A DNA stretch of 64,000 nucleotides from Tunicatimonas pelagia (GTDB lineage Bacteria; Bacteroidota; Bacteroidia; Cytophagales; Cyclobacteriaceae). Numbering within the stretch: the first letter of the stretch is position 1; every line of letters starts with the position of its first letter. The notes under the pieces are model-generated. The model did not search any database. It was not told the DNA's origin and was given only the letters and a program-made list of their open reading frames with translations. The stretch lies in the NCBI RefSeq assembly GCF_030506325.1, contig NZ_CP120683.1, forward strand, positions 6,762,501 to 6,826,500, given 5' to 3'. Below, in pieces: positions 48,623 to 56,409 of the stretch. A program made the position numbers and the translations under genes.

Positions 48623-51043
48623 TTCTTCTCGCAAACTATTCACTGGATTACGCCGGGCTGCCGTAAGCGTTTGACTGCTGATGGTTAATAGCGTTAGGGT
48701 TAGGATAATTACCCCAGGTAACAATAGTAATCCTACACTGATGTCAATTGCGTAGGCAAAATTATTAAGCCACTCGGTAGCGAAGTAGTTAGCTACCGGA
48801 ACAGCGATAACTAATGCAATACCAATCAGCTTTAAATAATCAGTAGAAAGTAATACAATAAGATTGCTCACCGAAGCCCCTAACACCTTCCGAATTCCAA
48901 TTTCTTTGGTGCGTTGGGTCAGATTGAAGGAAGAGAGAGCTAACAGACCTAAACACGCAATAACTACCGCCAAGCCCGAAAATAACCGGAATAGTGCATT
49001 GAACTGACGTTCAGACTGGTACTGCCGATTAAAGAATTCATCCAAGAAGAAGTATTCAAACGGGCTACCCGGAAATAACGATTGATAGTTTTCTTGCAAC
49101 TGCTCTAAGGTTCGGCTGAGATTGTTAGTCTGCACTTTCACTGTGTAATAGTTAAACGTACTTCGGCTTTGGAATAAAATGGGTTCAATAGCTTTCTTTA
49201 GACTTTGGTGGTGAAAATCTTGAACTACCCCGATGATTTCTTCTTGTCGGCCATTTTGCTCGAGGGTTTTACCCAGAGCTTCTTGGGCATTATTAAAGCC
49301 TAGTAGCTTTAGGGCAGAATAATTAATCACTGTTTGGTGACCGAGAATGTCGCTAAATGTCCTTCCGGCCAGAATTTTTATGTCGTACTGCTGAAAATAA
49401 CTAGTGGCTACCTGTTGAATGGAAAATACACCGGACGTTTCCTCACCATTGACGGTAATTCGGTCGGCGTAATCGTAAATATTCTGTCCGGGCACGGTAG
49501 TGCTTCCTGATATATTTAGTACGCCGGAAGCAGCCGAGCTTGCCTGCTGAAAGCGGGTATAATTATTACCGTGACCGTAGTCAATCGCTTTAGGAGCTTT
49601 CAGTACTACGATCTGTTCTGGATTAAACCCTAAATCCTGCTGCTGCATAAAACGAACCTGCTGACTTGCTACCAGCGTGAGCGCAATAAACACAAACGCT
49701 AGGGCGAACTGCCCCACCACCAATACTTTACGCAGGGAAGAGCCAGCACTACTTTTCGTAAATTGACCTTTTAGCACTTTCACGGGTTGGTAGCCTGATA
49801 AAATCAGCGCGGGATAGAACCCGCTGCCAATCACTAGCGCTAGTAGCCAGAGGTTTCCACTGACCACCATCAGTACCGGAATATTGATGGTGGTGTCAGT
49901 ATCCAGCTCAAACTCTTCAGCTAAAATGGGAAACAATAGATATACTATGGCTGCTGCCACCGTTACGGCTATCAGATTGATGAGTAGGGTTTCTAGAAAG
50001 AATTGCCCAATGAGTTGGGTACGCTGTGCCCCTGCCACTTTCCGAATTCCAACTTCCCGGGCTCGCCGGAGAGCCTTTACGGTAGTTAGGTTTATAAAAT
50101 TGATGTAAGCAATTAGTAGGATGAGTAACGCTAAAGCAGCCAGCAGATATACGTACTGGGCATTTCCAGGAACGGAAGCCTCTACCGGAGCTTCGTGCTG
50201 CAAATCTGAGTGCAGATGAATACTGGGCAACGACTGGAGGCCAAACTCCCACTGGATGTTCGCCTCAGCAAATCGCTTTTCGTTAAACTGCTCCACAATC
50301 GGTGAGAATTCACGCTCTAGCGAGAGCGGGTCAGTACCTTCGGTAAGCTGAAGGTAAGTGTAGGTGTTATTCCAGTCCCAAGAGTCATCAAACTGGTGAC
50401 CGACAAACTCAAACAGCGTAGGGTAGGAGACCAGCACCCCCAGTCCGAGATGAGTGTTCTTCGGTATATCTGCCATTACTCCGGTTATTTCAAATTCTGG
50501 CGATTGCCCGTCAAAGTTTTCAGCATCGATGGTGATTGTTTCTCCCAAGGGGTTTTCCTGTCCAAACAATTGTTGGGCAGTACTTTCGCTAATCACGATA
50601 CTGAATGGCTCAATCAATGCGGTTCGCGGATTACCTTGCAACAGGGGAAAAGAGAAGACAGAGAAGAAAGACGAGTCAGCCAAGTAAATCAACTTTTCGC
50701 TGGCGTATTGGTCTTGATACGTTAGCACCCCATCGGGGCCGAGAACCACCAGACGGGTGTGGTTTTTTACAGTAGAAAAGTTATCCTGAAAGTTGGTAGC
50801 CACTGCCGGGGCCACCTGAGGGGTCTGAATATCGAGTTCACCATCTTTGTAGATACGCTGGTACACCCGATAGGTGTCGTCGGCAGATGCATGGAATTGG
50901 TCGTAGCTTAATTCAAAAGCCACGTAACGAAAAATCATCCATCCGGCAGCCATACCTAGAGCCAATCCTAGAATGGTAATTAGAGAAAATAGTTTGCTCT
51001 TCCACAGAGTACGTAGTGCGATTTTAAAGTAATTCCTTAGCAT
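48620..51043 (-). CDS. ABC transporter permease of the FtsX/MacB family
   Basis: About 807 residues from MLRNYFKIALRTLWKSK (an ATG four codons upstream is less typical). Two MacB_PCD/FtsX halves: N-terminal membrane helix (about 17-40) and large periplasmic part, three helices in the middle (about 285-420), a second periplasmic part and final three helices (about 680-800). The end NPVNSLREE is the family's usual tail. There is no ATPase nearby, as is common for this Bacteroidota group. It follows a LytS/LytTR pair on the same strand, an association known for stress or peptide-export permeases. Confidence 0.9.
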   Translation of the reverse strand: MLRNYFKIALRTLWKSKLFSLITILGLALGMAAGWMIFRYVAFELSYDQFHASADDTYRVYQRIYKDGELDIQTPQVAPAVATNFQDNFSTVKNHTRLVVLGPDGVLTYQDQYASEKLIYLADSSFFSVFSFPLLQGNPRTALIEPFSIVISESTAQQLFGQENPLGETITIDAENFDGQSPEFEITGVMADIPKNTHLGLGVLVSYPTLFEFVGHQFDDSWDWNNTYTYLQLTEGTDPLSLEREFSPIVEQFNEKRFAEANIQWEFGLQSLPSIHLHSDLQHEAPVEASVPGNAQYVYLLAALALLILLIAYINFINLTTVKALRRAREVGIRKVAGAQRTQLIGQFFLETLLINLIAVTVAAAIVYLLFPILAEEFELDTDTTINIPVLMVVSGNLWLLALVIGSGFYPALILSGYQPVKVLKGQFTKSSAGSSLRKVLVVGQFALAFVFIALTLVASQQVRFMQQQDLGFNPEQIVVLKAPKAIDYGHGNNYTRFQQASSAASGVLNISGSTTVPGQNIYDYADRITVNGEETSGVFSIQQVATSYFQQYDIKILAGRTFSDILGHQTVINYSALKLLGFNNAQEALGKTLEQNGRQEEIIGVVQDFHHQSLKKAIEPILFQSRSTFNYYTVKVQTNNLSRTLEQLQENYQSLFPGSPFEYFFLDEFFNRQYQSERQFNALFRLFSGLAVVIACLGLLALSSFNLTQRTKEIGIRKVLGASVSNLIVLLSTDYLKLIGIALVIAVPVANYFATEWLNNFAYAIDISVGLLLLPGVIILTLTLLTISSQTLTAARRNPVNSLREE

Positions 51044-51066
51044 AACGTTATACAATTAACGAGGTG

Positions 51067-51128
51067 CAATGAGCATTTAGCAATTGTTCACTGCGCCTGG
51101 TGCCCGGCACATTACTAAATGTTCATTG
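51067..51128. repeat. Hairpin element with inverted arms upstream of the permease
   Basis: CAATGAGCATTTAG (51067-51080) and CTAAATGTTCATTG (51115-51128) are inverted with 13 of 14 matches, enclosing a GC-rich centre with TGCGCC...GCCCGGCA. The sequence is largely in 7-bp phase (GTGCAAT, GAGCATT, TAGCAAT ... TACTAAA, TGTTCAT). Confidence 0.65.
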
Positions 51129-51134
51129 TTTAAG

Positions 51135-51173
51135 TTATTCATTTCGTAAATTATCTACTGGGTTTAGGAAGTG
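51135..51173 (-). pseudogene. C-terminal remnant of a second FtsX-type permease
   Basis: The short frame HFLNPVDNLRNE-stop (51135-51173) is the usual C-terminus of this permease family, close to NPVNSLREE of the intact neighbour, and is preceded by an in-frame TAG. A duplicate permease gene between the regulator and the present permease seems to have been lost, leaving only its tail. Confidence 0.6.
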
Positions 51174-51299
51174 CTACTTTTTGCAGCCAATAACCGTATG
51201 AGTGCAGTGAATGAATGTGAACGTGGAGAGGCTCCATCTTTTTGATGAAGTTGCAGAAGTGCATTGAGAAAGAAGGTTAGTTGAACAAATGATTGTAAT

Positions 51300-52091
51300 T
51301 CAACTATTGATTAAACTCTTAATCTGCTCGCGGTAGCTTCGGCTGCTGTTAAGTGTGTGGCTCGTAGTGAGGGTGAGCTGGTACTCATTGCCGTGAGGTT
51401 GGGGAGCAATTTCCTGAAGAAAATTTTGATTTACAATACTGGATTTATGGATACGTACAAAGGGCGGGTTGGGTAAACTCACTTCCATCTTTTTTAAGCT
51501 ATCTCTCAGCAAATAAAACCGTTCCTTTACATGAATCTTTACATAATAATCGTAGGCTTCAATCCAGGCAATTTCTGAAAAGGGGAGAAAATGAATTTTT
51601 CCATCTACTTTCACGGTGAGCCGTTCCGAAGCGGATGCTTCAGTGTTAATCAATTGGCTAGATTGACTGGTTTTTAGCTGCGACTGAATGAAGCCAGACA
51701 CTTGTTGGTTGGAGGTGCTTCTTTGCTCAATGATCTGCTTGGCATGATTCAGTGCGGCGTAGAAGCGTTCATCGGTAAAGGGTTTTAGCAAATAGTCGAT
51801 GGCGTGTACCTCGAAGGCTTTCAGGGTATACTCGTCGTAGGCGGTGGTGAAAATTGTGGCGGGCAAATACTCTTCAGCGATGCTATTTAGCACTTCAAAC
51901 CCGTTAACCTGCGGCATTTGAATATCCAGAAACAACAATTCCGGATGGTACTCTCGAATGGCCTGAATGGCTTCAATGCCATTCGCACAAATAGCCACTA
52001 CGTTAATCTGCTGATCTCGAGCAAGTAGCTCGGCCACTCCGTTTCGGGCTTCCAGTTCATCATCTACAATAACCGCTTTTATCTTTTCCAT
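51300..52091 (-). CDS. LytTR-family response regulator
   Basis: 263 residues: receiver domain (about 5-120) with the acidic pair at DDELEARNG, phosphoacceptor Asp in LLFLDIQMPQVNGFEV (about 56) and Thr/Lys switch residues in IFTTAYDEY and YLLKPF; then a LytTR DNA-binding domain (about 165-260) with INEIAWIEAYDYYVKIH-type strand pattern and VRIHKSSIVNQ. It pairs with the sensor kinase upstream, 29 bp away. LytTR proteins bind two direct repeats spaced by one 21-22-bp step; such repeats lie upstream of the kinase gene. Confidence 0.93.
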   Translation of the reverse strand: MEKIKAVIVDDELEARNGVAELLARDQQINVVAICANGIEAIQAIREYHPELLFLDIQMPQVNGFEVLNSIAEEYLPATIFTTAYDEYTLKAFEVHAIDYLLKPFTDERFYAALNHAKQIIEQRSTSNQQVSGFIQSQLKTSQSSQLINTEASASERLTVKVDGKIHFLPFSEIAWIEAYDYYVKIHVKERFYLLRDSLKKMEVSLPNPPFVRIHKSSIVNQNFLQEIAPQPHGNEYQLTLTTSHTLNSSRSYREQIKSLINS

Positions 52092-52120
52092 GAAGTATCA
52101 AGATACCAAAATGCTCGGAA

Positions 52121-53230
52121 TTATTGTGCTTTATTTGTCTGAGGTAACACAATTCTTACCAGCACCCCGTCTTCCCGCTCAGTAATCTGAAATTTGAAGT
52201 TACCTTGGTAGAGCTGCATCAGCCGATTTACCGTATTACCCAAACCAATTCCCTGGTGACTGACAAAATTCCAATCGTCGGGAAGCTGGTTTCCGGTATT
52301 AAATACTTCCATCACTAGTTGGTCAGGTTCCAATTGAGCCGATATGGTGAGCCGAGCGGCTTGTAAGCTTTGCGAAATCCCGTGTTTAAACGCATTTTCC
52401 ACAATAGGCTGTAGAATTAAGTTAGGCACTTTTACCGCTAAAGCTTCGTCCTCAATAGTTTGCTCTACCGTGAGCCGATCTTGGTAACGGGATTTTTCAA
52501 TAGTCAAGTACTGATCGATGAGTTGTAGTTCGTCTTTCAGCGGTACAAATGCTTGGCGATTTTGGCTTAGGCTATTTCTGAGCATCTCACTGAGGCTACT
52601 CAGCATGGTTATTGCCGCGGGCTGATCGTTTTTCCGAACCATCATGGCAATGGTATTCAGGGCATTAAACAAAAAATGAGGTTGCATCTGTAACTTCATC
52701 TGGTCTAACTGACCCTCGGAAAGCTGATTTTGTAGCTCGCGGGAAATAAGCCGCTCACTATGGTACCGATGGCGGTTTTCTAACGCCAGCAATACCAGTA
52801 GTATAATCCAATAGACCGTTACGCCTACAAAAATATCGAACCAAGTTTGTTCCCATAGCGCAATCAGTTCTTGCCAGGTCTTAGATTCTTGAGGTAAGAA
52901 TAGCCGCTCTAGTAGCAAACCACTGAGGTAGCTTAGTGCTTTATGAGTAGCACCAAATACTAAGCTGATTCCGAAGTGAAACACTCCGAACCACCGCTTA
53001 GGGTAATGACGTGTGGCTAAAAACAGATCGAACACTACAAAGCTGAGTATCCAGAATGATAACACAGTGGCCAATGGGTGCCGAATGCTGCTGCGAAGAT
53101 TATACGCAGTATTCCAATCCGATGCTAGCGAGTAATACCACAGCAGGCTGATGAGTCCGACAATTAGCCACACTCCGGCGTTGTAAAGCAAAAAATATTT
53201 AATCTGAAATATTCGGGACAGCCGCGACAT
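52121..53230 (-). CDS. LytS/YehU-type sensor histidine kinase
   Basis: 369 residues. Four membrane segments in the first 150 residues form a 5TM-like sensor; then the kinase core with QMQPHFLFNALNTI (phospho-His about 184) and the ATPase motif PNLILQPIVENAFKHGI (about 275-291). A short coiled linker ESEQLRDQLS-like region joins them. It precedes the LytTR regulator by 29 bp. Signal unknown; regulation of the nearby permease or of the short transcript at 53.4 kb is likely. Confidence 0.92.
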   Translation of the reverse strand: MSRLSRIFQIKYFLLYNAGVWLIVGLISLLWYYSLASDWNTAYNLRSSIRHPLATVLSFWILSFVVFDLFLATRHYPKRWFGVFHFGISLVFGATHKALSYLSGLLLERLFLPQESKTWQELIALWEQTWFDIFVGVTVYWIILLVLLALENRHRYHSERLISRELQNQLSEGQLDQMKLQMQPHFLFNALNTIAMMVRKNDQPAAITMLSSLSEMLRNSLSQNRQAFVPLKDELQLIDQYLTIEKSRYQDRLTVEQTIEDEALAVKVPNLILQPIVENAFKHGISQSLQAARLTISAQLEPDQLVMEVFNTGNQLPDDWNFVSHQGIGLGNTVNRLMQLYQGNFKFQITEREDGVLVRIVLPQTNKAQ

Positions 53231-53328
53231 ACCTGGTAGCGTAGTTCTGGGGAAAGATACAGATTCTTAGTGAAGTACTCGCCAGTAGGCTTCGGAATGA
53301 TGAATAGAAGAAGCTGCTAGCAAGCTAC

Positions 53329-53388
53329 AACGAGTGTGATGAGCCACTGAACGAGCTATTTCAGCCACTGAACGAGTTTGGCGAGCCA
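53329..53388. promoter_or_regulatory. 21-bp-phased direct repeats, probable LytTR binding sites
   Basis: AGCCACTGAACGAG occurs at 53342-53355 and again at 53363-53376, 21 bp apart; AACGAG alone repeats three times at that spacing (53329, 53350, 53371) and AGCCA recurs at 53384. The core GCCACTGA is near the known BtsR (LytTR) site ACCRCTYA, which also occurs as two repeats with 13 bp between. The repeats lie upstream of a -7 box on the plus strand and about 110 bp upstream of the kinase gene. They could alternatively be a three-unit version of the 7-bp arrays. Confidence 0.55.
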
Positions 53389-53404
53389 AGCCGCCTGCGC
53401 CCCG

Positions 53405-53412
53405 TATATTTG
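53405..53412 (+). promoter_or_regulatory. -7 box of a short plus-strand transcript
   Basis: TATATTTG is an exact TAnnTTTG match, 29 bp after the second direct repeat copy. No TTTG -33 lies at normal spacing, as expected if an activator such as a LytTR protein is needed. The transcript would run about 120 nt to the terminator at 53504-53538. Confidence 0.5.
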
Positions 53413-53451
53413 TAGTGTAAGGTTGTTAAAAAAGAGTGTTTAGAGATTAAG

Positions 53452-53505
53452 ATGCATAGGTTGAAGTTGCGCCCTCAGCGGCGTGACAAGGTTGTTGTGA
53501 AGTAA
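53452..53505 (+). CDS. 17-residue basic peptide ORF in a short transcript
   Basis: ATG at 53452, stop TAA at 53503-53505, encoding MHRLKLRPQRRDKVVVK (net charge strongly positive). It ends at the first bases of the terminator hairpin and lies about 35 nt after the predicted transcription start. No family known to me. It may be a translated leader, a signalling peptide or no gene at all, in which case the transcript would be a small RNA. Confidence 0.35.
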   Translation: MHRLKLRPQRRDKVVVK

Positions 53506-53538
53506 AAACCGCGGATTGGTGTCCACGGTTTTTCTTTT
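53504..53538. terminator. Bidirectional terminator
   Basis: AAAAACCGCGGA...TCCACGGTTTTT forms a 12-bp stem with one mismatch, followed by CTTTTT on the plus strand and flanked by A-tracts that become T-tracts on the minus strand. It can end both the short plus transcript and the GIN-domain gene from the other side. Confidence 0.8.
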
Positions 53539-53598
53539 TACCGAACCTAGTATCGTTATCCTGAAGGCAACCTATGCAGATAAAAATTTACAATGCCA

Positions 53599-54195
53599 TC
53601 ACAGTGAATAACTAAGTCCGCCTGGACTATTTCCGATGATTACCCACGGTACTACCTTCAACATATCACTAGCTACCTGACGGAAATTAAGCTTATTGTT
53701 ACCGTACTCCTTTACTCTTAGCACGGTTACTTTTCCCTTTCCGACCGAAAATCTATTTTCGCCGTAGAAGGCTGCTTTCCATTTTCTGGCTTGTACTTCT
53801 TCTAAAAAAACGTCATTGCTTCCGAAGGAGCGTAATACAAATCTATCAGATTTTATTGGACTGTTATTGACTACATGACTGCTGCCAATCACGGTTAACT
53901 CTTTAAGGGTGGCATACGTAACGTAGGCAGTCACCTGAGCACCCTCAACGGGTTGTGCGTTTGTATCCAGGTAAATAGTTAGCTTGTTACCTTTATTCTC
54001 AGTAATAATTGAGCAAGGGTCAATTCCGTGGTATTCTAGCTGTAGCTTCGGGGTTTCTCCTTGTTGTAAAACAAGATCTATTTCATCTAATACTTCAACT
54101 CGAGTAAAAGGAGAGATTTCACGATCGTGTTGCGTTTGGGCAAAACAGACGTTTACGAAAACTAAGATGTAAAAAAGAGTGGCTGCTAGTTTCAT
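53599..54195 (-). CDS. GIN-domain protein (DUF2807), periplasmic
   Basis: 198 residues with a signal peptide (MKLAATLFYILVFVNVCFAQ). The head-GIN pattern is clear: FTRVEVLDEIDLVLQQG, then a right-handed series of beta strands (LKELTVIGSSHVV, RFVLRSFGSNDVFLEEVQ). The family is abundant in Bacteroidota and thought to be adhesin-like, but function is unknown. Shorter than the usual 230-250 residues. Confidence 0.85.
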   Translation of the reverse strand: MKLAATLFYILVFVNVCFAQTQHDREISPFTRVEVLDEIDLVLQQGETPKLQLEYHGIDPCSIITENKGNKLTIYLDTNAQPVEGAQVTAYVTYATLKELTVIGSSHVVNNSPIKSDRFVLRSFGSNDVFLEEVQARKWKAAFYGENRFSVGKGKVTVLRVKEYGNNKLNFRQVASDMLKVVPWVIIGNSPGGLSYSL

Positions 54196-54246
54196 AGGAG
54201 TATGTTTATAGCAAGATGCAGCAACTCACATAAAGGTTGCTTCTAT

Positions 54247-54864
54247 TTACTCGGAGGCAGTAGAATCTGGTGGAGTGGTGCCGTTATAAACTTGGTTTAA
54301 TCCTTCTACCACCTGTTGGGTAATATCCAGGCTATCGTCGGCGTAGAGCACACCGCTGTTTTTAGTGTAAGTGAGCACTAGTTTGAAGTCTTTGTTTTTG
54401 CCGTAGTCTTCCAGAAAATTAGAAACCCGCTCGTACAAATCGTCGTTCACTTTGCCTTCTTCTTCTAGTAATTGGCTACTCAGGTTTTGCTGGTACTGGA
54501 GTAGATTTTGCTGCTTCTTTCGTAGGTCTTCTTCCACCGCCCGGGCTTGGTTCATGGTCATACTCCCGGCATTCTGTTGGAAGTTGCTAATTTCATTCTG
54601 TAAACCTCTCGCTCGGTTTTCGTACTCTTTTTGTAAGTCTTCGGCCCGCTTCTCTAGCTCTACTCGTTTGGTCTGGAAAAACTCGTAGTTTTCAAGTAAG
54701 GTGTCAGAGTTGACGTAGGCTATCTGGGGAATAGCGCCTGAGGCAGTTCCATCAACCGCAGCTTCGGCAGGAACCACATCACCGTTCTGGCTGAAGTGAA
54801 GAACGTAGAGGTAGATGACGGCAATGGCTAGTACGATATTTAAAACGAGGGATGCAATTTTCAC
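54247..54864 (-). CDS. OmpH/Skp-family periplasmic chaperone
   Basis: 205 residues with a GTG start and an N-terminal signal/anchor (KIASLVLNIVLAIAVIYLYVLHF). The core IAYVNSDTLLENYEFFQTKR opens the OmpH domain, followed by a long coiled coil (about 70-135, EKRAEDLQKEYENRARGL) and a closing beta-strand section (KLVLTYTKNSGVLYADDSLDIT). It holds unfolded outer-membrane proteins. No bamA lies nearby here. Confidence 0.88.
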   Translation of the reverse strand: MKIASLVLNIVLAIAVIYLYVLHFSQNGDVVPAEAAVDGTASGAIPQIAYVNSDTLLENYEFFQTKRVELEKRAEDLQKEYENRARGLQNEISNFQQNAGSMTMNQARAVEEDLRKKQQNLLQYQQNLSSQLLEEEGKVNDDLYERVSNFLEDYGKNKDFKLVLTYTKNSGVLYADDSLDITQQVVEGLNQVYNGTTPPDSTASE

Positions 54865-54926
54865 AGTGTTATAAGTTCTATTGGTAGATTAAGTAATAAA
54901 TAAGCGGCAAAGATAAAGTATTTTTT

Positions 54927-54961
54927 GGGTATTGGATATTGGGAGTTGGGTTTTGGAATAG
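54927..54961. repeat. G-rich heptamer array
   Basis: GGGTATT, GGATATT, GGGAGTT, GGGTTTT, GGAATAG in strict 7-bp phase. Four to five G-runs at regular spacing could form a two- or three-layer G-quadruplex. It lies upstream of the OmpH gene, between it and the MFS gene. Confidence 0.6.
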
Positions 54962-55066
54962 AAAACGGTTTTTAATGTGACGGCGAGTTTTACTGGATAC
55001 CGTATTGCTACTTCTTATTTCACATCTCTCATCCCGGAACAAGTCCGGAATAGGTTCTCACATTTC

Positions 55067-56317
55067 TTAAGCAAGTTTAGACTCCGGTATGGCTTGGGAG
55101 GTTTGCGCTTTAATCTCTTCGGTGGGTTGTTTAGTCTGTTTTTCTCGGAAGAAAATGGTGAATAGCAGTAAAACGATGGCTGAGAGCACCGCCGGAATCA
55201 GCCAAATTTTATCCCAAAGATACGTTGACTGGTCAACTGTATAATTTTCGGCAATAACTCCCGAAAGTACGCTGCCGATGAACATACCAACGCCGTAGGT
55301 GGCGAAGGTAATCAGTCCCTGAGCAGCGTTCTTAATATTCTTTGGGGCGCGCTCGTCTACGTAGATTTGTCCGGTTACAAAGAAGAAGTCGTAGCAGATG
55401 CCGTGCAAGATAATACCGCCGTACAGCATCCAAACTAAGCTGCCCGGATCGCCAAACATAAACAGTACGTAGCGTAAAGCCCAGCATGCCATACCGATCA
55501 TCAGCATCTTTTTATACCCCAAGCGTTTAAAAAAGAACGGCATCAGCAACAGAAACAGAATTTCCGACATTTGCCCCATTGTCATTTTGCCTGCGGCGTT
55601 TTCTACCCCAATATTGTTCAGGAACAAATTAGCAAAGCTGTAGTAGAATGATAGCGGAATACAAATGAGTAGGGAGGCGATGAACAATACGGCGAACGAA
55701 CGATCTTTCATTAGCTTCAGGGCATCCAAGCCAATAATATCTTGCCAACTGGCTTTTTCGCCTTTGCTTTTGGGAGGTGTGTGCGGCAATGTAAAACTGT
55801 ACAACCCCATGACCACCGACATTCCGGCAGCAATTACAAGGGGAGTTGCCTGATCCTCAATGCTTAGGTATCCAACAATGAGTCCGGCAATAATCCAACT
55901 GATGGTGCCCAGCACCCGCACACCCGGAAATTCTTTACCCGGATTATCCATATGGTGAAAGGAAAGCGAATTGGTTAGCGCAATAGTGGGCATGAAGCAC
56001 AGCGTGTAAGCGATGATAAGCGGGTAAAATAAACCAAAATCGGTAGTTTGGGATAAGAAGTAGAGCAAGAATGCCCCTACCAGATGAAGTACACCTAACA
56101 CCCGCTCAGTGGGAAAGAAGCGATCTGCTACCATTCCTACAAAAAAGGGGGAGATCATGGCTGCAATGGCAAACGCCCCGTAGGCCAATCCAATTTGTGT
56201 TCCTTCAAACTGAAGGGTGGTTCCCAAATACGTTCCTAAGGTTACGTACCAGGCTCCCCAAACAAAGTATTCCAGAAACATCATGCCCGATAGCTGGGCG
56301 CGGGTGCGAAAATTCAT
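55067..56317 (-). CDS. MFS transporter, nucleoside-permease-like
   Basis: About 416 residues from MNFRTRAQLSGMMFLEYFVWGAWYVTLGTYL; the 14 residues further up come from repeat DNA. Twelve hydrophobic segments. The LSGMMFLEYFVWGAWYVT opening and KMTMGQMSEILFLLLMPFFFKRLGYKKML are typical of NupG/XapB-type nucleoside:H+ symporters found widely in Bacteroidota. Substrate is not certain. Confidence 0.88.
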   Translation of the reverse strand: MNFRTRAQLSGMMFLEYFVWGAWYVTLGTYLGTTLQFEGTQIGLAYGAFAIAAMISPFFVGMVADRFFPTERVLGVLHLVGAFLLYFLSQTTDFGLFYPLIIAYTLCFMPTIALTNSLSFHHMDNPGKEFPGVRVLGTISWIIAGLIVGYLSIEDQATPLVIAAGMSVVMGLYSFTLPHTPPKSKGEKASWQDIIGLDALKLMKDRSFAVLFIASLLICIPLSFYYSFANLFLNNIGVENAAGKMTMGQMSEILFLLLMPFFFKRLGYKKMLMIGMACWALRYVLFMFGDPGSLVWMLYGGIILHGICYDFFFVTGQIYVDERAPKNIKNAAQGLITFATYGVGMFIGSVLSGVIAENYTVDQSTYLWDKIWLIPAVLSAIVLLLFTIFFREKQTKQPTEEIKAQTSQAIPESKLA

Positions 56318-56332
56318 AAAGAAGTGAATATT

Positions 56333-56409
56333 GACTGATGGCTGATGAGTGATGAACAATGCTGAACATCAGCAATATAATAAATCATTACTCATTAATC
56401 ATTACTCGT
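56333..56409. repeat. Hairpin element with inverted heptamer arrays (HlyD-MFS gap)
   Basis: Eleven consecutive 7-mers: GACTGAT, GGCTGAT, GAGTGAT, GAACAAT, GCTGAAC, ATCAGCA, ATATAAT, AAATCAT, TACTCAT, TAATCAT, TACTCGT. The sense reverses halfway, where GCTGA-ACA-TCAGC forms the centre. The right arm encodes the last residues of the HlyD-family protein. Confidence 0.7.

Noticed and set aside
53452-53505. Small ORF as a well-supported gene
   Set aside because: Kept only as a low-confidence feature: no weight from length, and the ribosome-binding site is weak.
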